From the NCBI GenBank assembly GCA_026225945.1, contig JAMJFZ010003625.1:1-64000 (forward strand): a stretch of DNA of 64,000 nt, given 5' to 3'. Source of the stretch: Cricetomys ansorgei. Lineage: Eukaryota; Chordata; Mammalia; Rodentia; Nesomyidae. Below, piece by piece: positions 49,578 through 61,969 of this stretch (positions are counted from its first letter, which is position 1; every line of letters starts with the position of its first letter). The notes beneath the pieces were generated by a model. That model did no database searches. It was given only the letters and a program-made list of their open reading frames with translations, and had not been told where the DNA came from. The position numbers and the translations under genes were made by a program.

Positions 49578-50154
49578 GTACGGAATGGAGGCAGAAAGCT
49601 CTTCATGTTTAGTGGTCTGTAAAAGCCAGTTGCTAAGCTGCAGGTGTGGTTCAGCAGTCAGAGCTCCCATGGCATGTCTGAGGCCTCGGTTTCCATCCCC
49701 AGCTCTGGGAAAGAAAAGGCACTTTAAACCATTCCTGCCTTGGGATTTGCCTTTAACCTTTCATTTTCTACCATGGGTCTGGTTTCAAAAGGAGACTCCT
49801 CAATGAGACATCAGGAAGGAAAACAAATTAAGCCTGCATTAATCAGGCTTTTCTATCTGTTGTAATTCTGATGGTGTGACCTCATAGGGTTTTGCTGATC
49901 CCAGAGATAATGCCTTGCCCAAGGCCTAAAGACAGTAAACAACTGCTTGAGCCTGGGCCTTTCACATGCACTCTAACTAGTGGTGAATTCACACACCCCC
50001 ACACACACATCCCTTGCACTAGTACTCCACAGCCCTAATCTCTCCAGGGCCAGTTACTTGATATCAGCACTCATCCCTTGAAACCACCCTTCCCACCGTG
50101 CGCAGGCAACCATTCATTTTAGCCAATCTTCAACCTCATTACCCAGCCTTGCCC

Positions 50155-50500
50155 CTTTCTGTAATAATTCTCTAATACGCACGGAGGCGATGGGTGAAGT
50201 TTAGCTGTGTGGACGCTGGCGAGTTTTAGCAAAGGTTTATTTTACGGGGAGGGGGGAGGGGGGAAGGGGGAGAGGGGAGGAACACTGAATTTGGAGTAGA
50301 ACAGGGCCCTGCAGAGGGACAGAAGCTGCACAGTGGGAGAGAAATAGAGAGTGGAACCAAGAAGATGAAGAGAGGGAGACACCCAGAGGACAGGACAGAG
50401 GAGTGACAGACACAGGACAGACAGAGCATGCAGCCCATGCACCTGGGTTCCTGGGAAATCTGCACCTGTCCCCTGCTGATGACACAAGGCAGATGGCTGG
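50155..50500 (-). mobile_element. LTR-like segment (right arm partner)
   Basis: Inverted partner of 23,237-23,580. The polyadenylation signal appears as ggtttattttacgggg at about 50,235. Confidence 0.45.
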
Positions 50501-51183
50501 GGGCGGGTCTAGCACAGGAGATGAGTCTAGTGCAGGAGGCGGATCTGGCTCAGGAGGCGGGTCTAGCGCAGGAGGCGGATCTGGCCTAGGAGGCGGGTCT
50601 AGCCCAGGAGGCGGGTCTAGCGCAGGAGGCAGATCTGGCCTAGGAGGCGGGTCTAGCGCAGGAGGCGGATCTGGCCTAGGAGGCGGGGTCAGAGCGCAGG
50701 AGGCGTGTCTAGCGCAGGAGGCGGATCTGGCCTAGGAGGCGGATCTGGCTCAGGAGGCGGGTCTAGCGCAGGAGGCGGATCTGGCCTAGGAGGCGGATCT
50801 GGCTCAGGAGGCGGGTCTAGCGCAGGAGGCGGATCTGGCCTAGGAGGCGGGTCTCGCGCAGGAGGCGGGTCTAGCGCAGGAGGTGGATCTGGCCTAGGCG
50901 GAGGATCTGGCTCAGGAGGCGGGTCTAGAGCAGGAGGCGGATCTGGCCTAGGAGGCGGGTCTCGCGCAGGAGGCGGGTCTAGCGCAGGAGGCGGATCTGG
51001 CCTAGGAGGCGGGATCTGGCTCAGGAGGCAGGTCTAGCGCAGGAGGCGGATCTGGCCTAGGAGGCGGGTCTAGTGCAGGAGGCAGATCTGGCCTAGGAGG
51101 CAGGTCTAGCGCAGGAGGCGGATCTGGCCTAGGAGGCGGGCCTAGCGCAGGAGGCGGGTCTACCCCAGGAGGCGGGTCTACAA
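50501..51183. repeat. 18-bp GC-rich minisatellite, expanded (right arm)
   Basis: About 38 units built from three variant types: ggaggcgggtctagcgca, ggaggcggatctggccta and ggaggcggatctggctca. They often alternate as pairs (36 bp) or triplets. An extra base near 50,690 and a few near-units break the frame. Each 18-bp unit translates as a Gly-Gly-Gly-Ser-X-X hexapeptide in one frame, which creates two spurious 110-codon frames. Confidence 0.97.
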
Positions 51184-52773
51184 CGCTTTCTACCTACAGG
51201 AATCACAACAAAAGGCTTTTCCCACAACCCTCTAAGCCATCCCTTCTTATGGACCCTGCTACCCCAGTGCTTCCCAGTGTGACCACCTTCTCTCTTAGTT
51301 CCTATGAACCACAAAGTTTATTCTCAAACACTATTGGTCTCACTGTACATCCAAAGTAATAGATTTCCTTCAGACAGGATATGTGCATGTAATTTCAACA
51401 GTTTAGAGAGAGAGGCAGGAAGACCAGGATTTTGAAGTCATCCTAGGCTCCAAAGTGTGTTCCAGCCCAGGATGAACTACAAGAGAACCATTCTTTTGCC
51501 CAAATGTGCCAGAAGCGATGGTAATATGGTGATGTCTGGAGTGGATGCTCCATGGATGCTGAGCAATTTTATCTTAGCAGTCTCTTGGCTTTGTGTCTGT
51601 TGGTCCCAACTCCACCATCTCCCACATAACTCCAACACGGCGATGGGTCACAGAAGAGCAGTCAGACATGAGTTAAATTTCAGCCACACACACACAAAGC
51701 CCCTCTCCCAGAAATCCCTCCACAGCCCCCACCTCTGCAGCCTCTTTCCCCAGAAGCTTTTCTTCTCCTCTCCTTTGTTTACATCCCAGCCAATTGGGGA
51801 CAGCCACCCAAACCCTTCTTCCAGCACACCTTCCCTTCTTTGATTCCTGAGCTAGTGCCCTTAAAAATGGCATTCTGCCATGGTACAACTTGGCTGGATC
51901 CAGAGACAGTTCCCCTGTCCCTCCAGGGAAACAAATCTCCTTTGTACTGAGAATTTGGTCTTGGTGTGACTTCAGAACTTCCAAGATTTATCTATAAGGA
52001 CATTAATTTAGTGTTTAAAGCACCTAGACAACTACTTATCTGACAAACTAACAGAGTAGGAACGTATGGAAAGATGATTCAGATCAGACACCACTGGAGT
52101 AACTACACTAAGGTCTACTTCTGCTAACAACACAGAAGGAGGTCTTCCAAGGTAGCACATAGAGAGGAAAGACACACAGCATTCTCCTGGCCACAGGCGG
52201 AATAAGAAGCTCTCGTCATGCAGCAAAGGTGTTAATGTAGGCAAGGTGTGGGAACATAATCACAGCTGTGAATATGACATCAGTGAGGGCCATATATCAG
52301 ACTTTCTAGAAACTAATTGGTCCTTTTATAAATACGTAGTACAAACTGGATGGTATATGCCAGAAAGACTTGTGTCAAAACAAGGTGCCAGTCCTCAATG
52401 TTGCAGTTGCACTAACTCCTATTTTATGACTACAAACTGAAGTTCGAAGCTTTGGTGAGATGTGCAAACCTACATTAAAGAGTCTATGTTGCTAATCAGC
52501 TGCTTAGAATGTCTGGTGGTTGTGGAGAACAGGAATATTATAAGTCCTGAGACATTATCTTGAGCTGTCTTTACTCCATTAAGAGCCTGCCTCTCTTTCT
52601 GAACTAACATCCCCGTGACTATCAAGTGAAATCCTTTTGGAATGAACTGACACAAAGGCTAAGAATATCATTAAATAGCAATTGAGCCTATAATAGATTT
52701 TACCCAATTTGCTTCCCTTCCATAGATTTTAAGAGGGGGGGGAGGGGGAGGTGGATGGGACAGTGAGCTCTCT

Positions 52774-52907
52774 TGTGGGGGTGGCACATGCCTTTAATAC
52801 CAGCACTCTGGAAGGGAGGCAGAGGCCTGCGGATTGCTGAGTTCAAAGCCAGCGTGATCTATAGAGTGAGTTTCAGAACAGTCAGAGCTGTCCAGGACAC
52901 ATAAAAA
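52774..52907 (+). mobile_element. B1 SINE (right arm partner)
   Basis: gggggtggcacatgccttta through gaactcagcaatccgcag in the reverse sense. Inverted partner of 21,235-21,368. Confidence 0.85.
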
Positions 52908-52956
52908 AAAGGAAAAAGAGACATACTCACACACACACATACACACACACACAGAG

Positions 52957-52965
<9 letters not shown>

Positions 52966-53001
<36 letters not shown>
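52966..53001 (+). repeat. (GA)n microsatellite
   Basis: Partner of the TC tract at 21,141-21,185. Confidence 0.95.
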
Positions 53002-53004
<3 letters not shown>

Positions 53005-53880
53005 AGTTATGTAGTATTAATCCCAAAGACTGGAAGAGAAACCACTGAACCAAATCATCATGGCGAAATTAATTAAAGCAAGCAGTTAATTAAAACAAGC
53101 CTTTTTATTTGTGAACACAGGCTGCCTCTCCCTATGGTGAGGTTCAAGAGTTTCAAGTAGTGAACTCTTTGAGGTTCAAGTAGTGCCACCCTTGGGCTTG
53201 TAGTCCTGGGTGCTACAAGAAAGTAGGCTGAGCAAGCCACCGGCAGCAAGCCAGTAAGCAGCACTCCTCCATAGCCTCTGCTTCATCTCCTCTTCTATGT
53301 AGCCAAAGCCATCTGTCCTTGAGCAGGACATCTTGATTTATTCTGCAATGTTGGAATTATAAGCTTGCACGACTACTCATGACTTGTAACAAACATTGTA
53401 AGTAGAGCTTCCTGTGAACAAGTTAATATTCTTGACACTTTATATGTACTACTGAAAAATCACATTAGTTCTAGAACTATGACAAATCATAGACGTTTAT
53501 TTGTTCTTCTATCCGTTTACTTATTTTCAGCAGTGCTTGGGATTGAGCTATATTACCTTGAGCCTTTTAAAAAACTATTTTATGAGAGCCTAGAGAGAGA
53601 AATCTGGTTGTGGGGCGAATTTGTAAGCCCAGCACTATGGAGGCAGTAACAGGCACATCCCTGGGTCTTACTCCCCAGCCAACCTAGCCTATTCAGTGAG
53701 TCCCAGAGACCTTATCTCAAAAACCAAGGCTAGGGGCCTGCTGGAGAAATGCCCCAGTGGGTAATAGCCCTTACCATATTTGCATAACTCTTGAGTTTGT
53801 TACCTGACTCCAGAAACAGGGTTTCTGACAATCTCTTCTGGCTTCTATGTGTATCTGCACACATATGCACATTCCTACAC

Positions 53881-53909
53881 TCACACACACACACACACAC
53901 ACAAACATG

Positions 53910-53945
<36 letters not shown>
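53881..53945 (+). repeat. (CA)n microsatellite, longer than left partner
   Basis: Two CA runs interrupted by aaacatgcacacata. The extra length accounts for the step in coordinate sum from about 74,175 to 74,142. Confidence 0.95.
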
Positions 53946-53949
<4 letters not shown>

Positions 53950-56428
53950 AGTTAAAATGGTAAAATAATTTAAAAACATAAGGTGGAAAGGATCATGCAC
54001 ACCTGTAATCCCTGCACTTGGGAGGTAGAGGCATCAGGACCAGGAGTTCAAAACCAGCCTCAGCTATAAAGAGAGTTTAAGGCCAGCCTGCTCTACATGA
54101 GATCGAGTTTTAGGGATTTAGAGTAACTATTTGAATAGTAGAATATGTGTTTTGCCTGTGAGAGGCCCAGTAGTCAGTACCTGGTGTTGAATAAACCTAC
54201 AAAACTGAGTGAGTTTTTTGTCATTCTTGATTCCCTTTTGATTGATGCCATTCCCTAATGAATGTCACGAGTCGAGGAAAGAACCTTCTGGAATGTCCCA
54301 CAGGAGGATGAACAAGTGTAGAACAGTGTTTCACATAGAAGCAGAGGATAGGAAAAATGAGCATGTTACTGGAAAGAAACCATCAAGCCAGAAATGGCAG
54401 CTCATGCCTATAATCCCAGCACTGAGAGACTCAGAAAAATGAGTTTGAGGCCAATTTTGGACACAAAGTGAGTTCTCAGACATCTGGTGTTAAATATGAG
54501 GCCCTGTTTCAACTCACTTCCCCTTTTAATAAAAAAGAATTGAAAAACATTGTAGACAGAGAAACACAATGGGCTCATGTGGCCTTCATTGATAACTTTA
54601 CTACTTTTCAGCTGAATGGGACAATAGACCAATTTAAGCGATAAATGGCTAGTGGTAGCCACTATACCAAGTTACAACCTGTACTTTCTGTATCCTCCCT
54701 CAAAATATAAGCTGTCTAGAGGAGAGAACTTAGTCAATTCTAAGGTTTAGATTGCCTAATGGAAAATTGAATTATGCATGAGTACTTCTTCAAGAATATG
54801 TAGGAAGATTTTAGTTTACAGGTTTAGAACACATGTTAGTTGAGATCTACACAAATAGACAGATCACTGAAAGTCATTGTGATTGTTTTCCTGTGATGCT
54901 GGGAGCCAAATCCAAGGGCTGACCACATGCTGTAGTTTCTGTTTGTAAAGAAATAATATGAACTCAATTATCACAATCATGAAAATGATCTCTTCCAAAC
55001 AGTTTTGCTCATGTGCACACAACATACACTTTGAGAAACTAATGCCTGGCTCCTTTCCACACATGAAAATAATTTATTGTCCGGGCAGATCAGACACACA
55101 GAGTTATTTAAGTGAAAATGTCAAAACTGTCAAAAAGTATGCCCAAAGGTCTATTTTCCCCCATGTGACTGATAATTTTCTCTCGCAGCACTCAGTGTGA
55201 CATGATAGAAAATGTGTCCTGCAACATTATCTGAGTTCTGCTCCATGTCTTGTACACATTTAGTTTCTTTCTTTTCCACATCTAGGCTTGAGCTAAAGAA
55301 TGGGCTTTGGATATTTTATTTATGTGAAGCAGATGGCATAGTATTTATAATTAATAATGTAAATTTAATAATGTAGTTCCAGTAAATCCCTAAATAATAA
55401 TATATGTGAAGCAAATAAAGCACTCCTTCCTTCTTGAACTCCCAGTCATGACTGTTTTTGTAACAATAAAGCATCTATGTGGATGTAGGGCTAAGTGCTG
55501 GAGCTGAACATGGTAGTGATATTGAAAAATGCCCCCAAGCAAATACAAATAATCTCGATTGTCACTCCTGATACAGGAATTAGGCATCCAGTCTTCATTT
55601 CTGTTTGATATCTAAGGGTGACATCAGATGTAAATCAGTCTCTGATTTTCCTACAATTCCATGATCTGAAAAAAGGTTATTAGTGAATATTTTTGCCATA
55701 GTGCAAAACATTTCTCCAATGTTAGAATTGAAAAGTATCAAGTATTTTATTTTTTTATTATTTTTATTTGTAGTTGAGGGGGCGTTGAGCCGGGGGTCTC
55801 TCGACGTAGCCATTGCTGTTCTGACTTCAGACTCAGAAATCTGCCTGCCTCTGCCTTCCTAGTGCTGGATTAAAAAGTATTTTTTAATGTTTAAAACAAG
55901 AACACAAAACTCTTCTGACCCCTTCATAACCTCAGAAGTAATGGGCCTCATTCTGTTTCAGAGATGATCTTGACCTTTTGGAGCTGTGACTTGGTGACTT
56001 CATACTGTACTGTACCACCCCTTTAGGATTATAGTCAAAGATACTGATGGGATTTTTCTAGTCATTTAAGCCTGTGTCCCTGAAGTTAGTGAAAAAAATA
56101 GCTGGTTAGCCCCATACTTATGGATACAGGATATCTTTCTCTTCATAAGTAGCTCATTGGTTCCTCGTGCAAAACAACAGGTTGAATTTTTCTAAGCACC
56201 ATTATGAGAGTGGCTATAAACAACAGTATGGGGTGTAGCTCAGAGGTAGGGTGCAAGTCTTGTACCTATGAAGCCCTTGTTTTCATCTGCAACACCAGAA
56301 AAAAAAAGTAGTTACAGTTTTCAGTTTCCCAAGCTGGACTGAGCCTCTTAACTGAGAGGGTATTAGAAGGGAATGTACAAGTACTCATTCAAAACAAACA
56401 AATAAACAAACAAAAATACGGTCCATTT

Positions 56429-56590
56429 GGCCAAGTGTGGTGGCACACACCTTTAATCCCAGCACTTGGCAGAGGCAGAATCAGAGACAGGGGCCAGGGC
56501 AAGGGCAGAGGTAGAGGCAGGTCTCTGTGAACTTGAAGCTTACATAGTGAGCTCTAGAACAACTAGGGCTGCATAGAGATATCTTGTTTA
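56429..56590 (+). mobile_element. B1 SINE (right arm partner)
   Basis: Starts ggccaagtgtggtggcacac and ends near atagagatatcttgttt. Confidence 0.85.
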
Positions 56591-56703
56591 AAAAAATTGA
56601 AAAATAAACCAAAACAACCCCCAAATTCCCTTCTCCAAAAAGATCCACATTATAGCTGCATAAAGACATAGTATGTTTGTTCAAAGGGTCAAAGGTCCCC
56701 CCC

Positions 56704-56705
<2 letters not shown>

Positions 56706-56750
<45 letters not shown>
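56706..56750 (+). repeat. (GT)n microsatellite
   Basis: Partner of 17,419-17,469, slightly shorter. Confidence 0.95.
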
Positions 56751-56752
<2 letters not shown>

Positions 56753-57059
56753 GTGTGACTACTTCCTTTTACATCCTGAGAGTTGGGATTAAAGGCATGT
56801 GCCACCACTGCCTTCTGAATTAGGTTTAAAGGCCTGTGCTAACATTCTTCCTACCCTAGAGCAGGCTTGCTGCTGGATTAAAAGATTAAATATTTCTATA
56901 CACCACTTTTCTGGCCTTTCTACAATCTTTAAAAAAATAAAAGTATCTCCTCTCATATAATTAACCAGCGAATAGCTCTGAATACAGCCACCTCTTTTAG
57001 TTTTAGTAAGTTTCAGCCATTTCTCTCAGCAATGTACTCAAATTACTATATGGGTTCTC

Positions 57060-57271
57060 TTTTTAAAAGATGATTTATTTTACGTGTATATATGTGTACA
57101 TTATGGCTTTTGTGTTCACCATGTGCATGCAGATGCCTGATTAAACTAGTTCCCTTAGAACTGGGATTACAACCAGTTGTGGACTGCCCAGTGTGGGTGC
57201 TACAAACTGAACCCAGATCCTTTGCAAGAGTAGCAAGTGCTCTTAACCTCTGAGCCATCCCTCCAGCCCCT
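57060..57271 (-). mobile_element. B2 SINE (right arm partner)
   Basis: Inverted partner of 16,910-17,118, ending gagccatccctccagcccc on the plus strand. Confidence 0.9.
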
Positions 57272-58849
57272 GTTTAGTTGTTCTTATTCACTGTTTATCA
57301 TGTATACTTTAAAATGAAGCAGACAGACCAAGAACGGAAAATTCCATGCACCACCAACCACCTTCAACAATAATTGACTTTTGTTTTCCTTGTAGCGGGG
57401 AGTTGACGGTGCACAGGGCTTCTGTCATACTCAGTAAGGCTCAGCAAATCCTCAGTGATGGGCTAATCCCCATCCTAAGAGAAACTAACAGCTTCTGGTC
57501 TGATATTTGTTTTTGAAGACACAATCTCTTGTGGTTCTCAAACGTGTTATGTAGCTGATGATGACCTTGAATTTCTCATCCTTCTTTCCTCCTTCAGAGC
57601 GCTGAGATTACAGGTGTACCCAATCCAGCCCAGGTTATGGAGGGAATGAGGATCAAACCCAGAATGTCATGCCTGTGAAACAAGCACTCAGACAAGTGAC
57701 CTACGTCCCTAGCATAGTACCCAATATTTTACCAAGTATGTTTTCTTTGTCATTTTGTTTCTTTTCCTGGAGTATTTTAACATGTATCTTATGATTACGT
57801 GTATGAAACATACCAAGCTGTACATTCAAATGTCTACTTAGTTTTGAGTCACGATCAGACGATGTTGCACAGACTGAACTCCAATTTACCATGTAACCTA
57901 AGCTATCCTTGGGAATCCTCCTGCTTCAGGCACAGGAGTGCTAGGATTATAAGGAAGGGTTACCTCATTCAGTTTACAATTTATAAGTCTGCTTTTACGT
58001 ATTCTCTAAGTGATAAAGATTTCACAGTAAATATCCAAGGTCTGGTGAGATAGCCTAACAGGTGAAGGCGTTTCTAGCCAAGTCTAATGAGCTGAGTTTA
58101 ATGGATCCCAAGGATCCAAATATTTCTGATTCCATTTTCAATCTATGAATCCCCTTTCATTTCTGTTTTTCTATTCATTTGGGGAACGAGTTGGGGGTTT
58201 TTGTTGTTGTTGGTGGTGGTGGTGGTGATGTTAGTGGGATGGTTCCTTTAATTTTTTTTTGTCCTGTGAAGTTATTCAATCAGTATTTCACCACATCTTT
58301 GTGCTGAACACATCCCATTAAAAACTCAGTATGGAGTTGGTGAGATGCAGGCTTTATTGTTTCAGTGAGAACACTTTGCAGTTGATGCTTTTATTCTAAT
58401 TGCATCATAAAACAATGTACACTGTCCTTCCTTTGCTGTAAAGCTTGATCTGTGGCTTGCAATATTCTCTCCTTGTTAAACTACATTGTAAAATTTCACA
58501 GCAATATTTTGCATATTCAGGATATGGCAGCACAGGCTTGCCAGGCTGTCTGTTTCTGTAACTCTAGTTCCAAGCACTCCAATGTCTTCTCTGGCCCTCT
58601 TCTGGCTTCTGCGGGCACTAGGAATGAAATTAGTAAGCAGACAAAACACTCATAGACCTGAATAATTGTAAAAAATTTAAAATCCCTGTTCTTGTGGGAT
58701 GTGGTGTCACCAAATTTCACTCCTTATTAAAGCGTATTTAAGCTTGTTTTCACCGTAAACACTTTGGAGACTCTTGGATGGCAAATATCCTGTTATAGGG
58801 TTCCTTCAGTCATGGTTTGTCTCTCTTAATGGAACCAAACAGGTTCTCA

Positions 58850-59104
58850 GCAACTAAGCAAGGAGGAGCTGTTTCCCACGTGACTTCCCTTGCCCAACCT
58901 CCCGCCCCTCGGAGCCTCTGGGGCGGAGCTAGGACCCATGGCTCCTCCTCTAGGCGGCCAGCACTCGGGGTCTGGGTCTCTCTTCCCCTTCCTGGAGCGT
59001 TGTTCCCTCCAACCAGGACTGGGAGAGTGGGGATAAAGCTGAGGAGGGGCGCTTAGCCCCCAGTTGTCTGAGATTCCACCCCAAGACAGCCGGGCGGGGA
59101 CCAG
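58850..59104 (+). promoter_or_regulatory. GC-rich promoter-like block with candidate first exon (right arm)
   Basis: A CpG-bearing segment with two GC boxes (cccgcccctcgg at 58,912; ggggcggagc at 58,920) leads into a perfect splice donor, CAG|GTGAGT, at 59,104/59,105. CpGs continue through about 59,410. This layout is typical of a housekeeping- or testis-type promoter with a non-coding first exon. No TATA box is obvious. I do not recognise the downstream gene. Confidence 0.4.
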
Positions 59105-59620
59105 GTGAGTTTCTCCCCACCCCCACGCCCTAACCGCTGGCTTGGCCTGGTGAGGGATGACTTGGTGTCTCTAGACCAGTCATCTAGTGACTAGAGGTCT
59201 CTAGTGCAGGTCCCCCTCCCTCCTGAGTGTGCGGCCCTGAGCCTGGGAGCCTTGGGTGTTGGCGCCCACAGGGAGACCTCGGGCGAGGGGAGGAGGCACC
59301 GCGTGGATTTAAATGCCTCGGTCTTGAGTTTAGGGACACTGAGTTCCATGCTCTGGGCACCATCTGGAGACCCTGCGTGGGAGGGCCTCGTGGGGGACCC
59401 GGATGCACTTCCCTGGGCCAGAAGATGCTGATGCTGCTGGTGGAGGTGGTGCAGGAGAGACCTCAGCGACCATCATCCTAAGTGTCCCCTCCTCCCTTGG
59501 CCAGGAGGTGAAGAAGGTGCTGTGGTGTTTTCAGCTAAGGAATTGCTGAAGCACGAGGCTGCCTTATGCATTGCTGCTTGGAATCATTTCATGGATGTGT
59601 CAGACCAAAAAAAAAAAAAA
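59105..59620 (+). other. CpG-bearing sequence downstream of the candidate exon
   Basis: Contains a pyrimidine-poor acceptor-like gagtttag before 59,334 and a second, better acceptor (cctcccttggccag) at 59,491-59,504. The segment after it reads VVFSAKELLKHEAALCIAAW in one frame, and the left arm keeps a similar frame. I cannot match this to any protein. It may be non-coding. Confidence 0.3.
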
Positions 59621-59711
59621 AAGAGAGCAGAAAGCTACATTTGTGCGTGTACATTGGCATGCTCTCACAAAATTTCAAGGCCGCTCATAGTTTTCCTGTT
59701 TTGTTTTTCGT

Positions 59712-59837
59712 TTGAGACAGGTTTCACTCTGTACTCTGGAACTCAGTCTGTAGACCAGGGTGGCCTCAAACTCAGATTCATCTGCCATTGCCTCCCCAGT
59801 ACTGGGACTAAAAGGCACCACCACTGCCTGGTGGTCA
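59712..59837 (-). mobile_element. B1 SINE (right arm partner)
   Basis: Inverted partner of 13,362-13,500. Confidence 0.85.
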
Positions 59838-60692
59838 TTCACGTTTTGATTGGTCTAGAGTTTTGTGAACTTGGGGAGATGTGAAATTCTGATTATGGTC
59901 ATTTTTACTGCACTGATTATGGATCCAAGGGCCTGGCTCATGCAAATAAAGCCACTCTGCCACAAAATCACATGATCCCTGGAATATTACAGGAATAATG
60001 AAACTTTTTAAACAAAGAATTTCAGGTACCGACGTGTATAGTAACACAAAATATGTCAAAGTTGAGCAAATCGTGCGTTTAAAAATAGTTCAAAATGCTA
60101 ATTATTAACAGATGGTAGTGTTGAGTCTGTATTTGTGTGTGTCCCGATGTACCTTGTATTTCTTGTTACTGAGGAAGCAGAAAATTTCCAAAGCAGCATT
60201 ATTTAAAACTTACAAGTGCTGAAGAGGTAGATATCATAGTTCCTACTGTATTTACCACAATGAATTTTATGTTCAAATGTAGCCACATTTTTTGCTGTGT
60301 TTTTAGTCAAACAGGGCAACCCAAGCTTCCTCTAGAAAAATAAAGGGATGACCTAATACAAAATCAAAGAAAACATGTTCACTTTCCATTTAGTTGCTGC
60401 ATCCCTACACAGTTTATCAAGCGTTATTTCAGTGAACCAGGCATGGAACTTCAAATTTCTGAAATAGCCACCCTTATTTCTCAAGGTTGTATCTACTCCC
60501 AGCTGATTTGTGAGACTGACTGATCAGATATTAGTTCCAGTGTAGATTTTGGTTCCCTTCTCCCTTTTTTTCCTCTAAACTAAGAGACTTGTACCCAACA
60601 ACCTCCTGCCGTATCCTTCTGAATGTTGAGATTACAGGCCTATGCTAACACATCCAGAACTGTACAATATTTTGTAACACACACACATATAT

Positions 60693-60832
60693 TGAGATAG
60701 GGTTTCTCTGATATACCACTAGCTGTCCTAGAACTCACTCTGTAGACCTGGCTGGCCTCGAAAACACAGAGATCCACCTGCTGCTGTCTCCAGAGTGCTT
60801 AGATCAAAGGTGTGTGCCAACGTCACCTGGCC
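60693..60832 (-). mobile_element. B1 SINE (right arm partner)
   Basis: Inverted partner of the B1 at 12,363-12,505. On the plus strand it reads from tgagatagggtttctctg to caacgtcacctggcc. Confidence 0.88.
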
Positions 60833-60876
60833 TTATTTTTTAAACTTCTGTGTACATGTATGGTGATGATGGTGTG

Positions 60877-60912
<36 letters not shown>

Positions 60913-61969
60913 TTATGAAGTGTGTGTGAGTGCTGAGCATGGGACACTGTGTACAAGTTATTCGGAGGACTACTTTGGGGCGCTTGTTCTCATCTTTGAC
61001 CCTGTCTGAGACACTGTCTCTCTTGTTTCTACCTCTGCAGTGAATACCCCAGGATAGCAGCCTACAATCTCGGTGTTCATTCTGCTCTCTTCTTTGTTTC
61101 CTGTCACCCTGTACAAAACCAAGGAGACATATGTACACTACAGCTTCTGTCTTTTTTGGGGGGTTCTAAGGATCTAAAATTAGATGTTCAGAATCACTCA
61201 GTGAGTGCTTTTACCTACTGAGATACCTCACTGACCCTAGATAAATTCTTGGATGCCCTGTTATAGTGCACATTTTGTAATACAATGGCAACTGGTTTAG
61301 CCAAATACATTCTCTGTTCTATCTTTCCTGCACATTCCTGCTTCTATATTTCTTATGTGTAATGGATGTTGTAGGGTTCAAAATTACTTTGAATTTTGGG
61401 TGTAGATAGAATATTTATGTGCATATATAAAAATATATATATGAATAAAGTTAAATCTCATCTTAATGGCTAATGATGGAATGAAGGGCCCTTTATATAC
61501 TAAGTAAAAATGATTCTACCAGTAATGCATACAATCATATGGATTGATTTTTTTAATGTTTTTTGTTGGGGCGACCTGTGCAATTCATTCACGTCAGCTG
61601 TCAGGAGGCAAAAATCGGAAGATGTCTGTAATTTTGGGGTTATGGTGGTCTGAATACTGAGAACAAAGATAGCCAGAGCTACGTGGTGAGATAATGTTTT
61701 AAGAAGGAGAAGAAGCAGCAAGTGGAGGAAGAAGGGAATGGTGAAAGAGGTTGCTAAGTAAAAAGAAGGGGAAAGAAAAGATAAAAATATAAACTACAAA
61801 GTCTAAAAAGAAAACAATCTACAATTTAAAGATGGACTCACAAAAATTCTCTGTTCCAAGAACTTGAAGGATGTGATTACAAGTAAGCATTAAAAGACCC
61901 AGATTTTCATTCAGTGTCTTAAGGAAGTATGACATAAAACAGTTGATAAAAAGCAAAAAGAAAGCACCA

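Noticed and set aside
50403..51037. Gly/Ser repeat frames in the right-arm minisatellite
   Set aside because: They are translations of an 18-bp satellite. No start context or flanking exon supports them, and the left arm lacks equivalent length.
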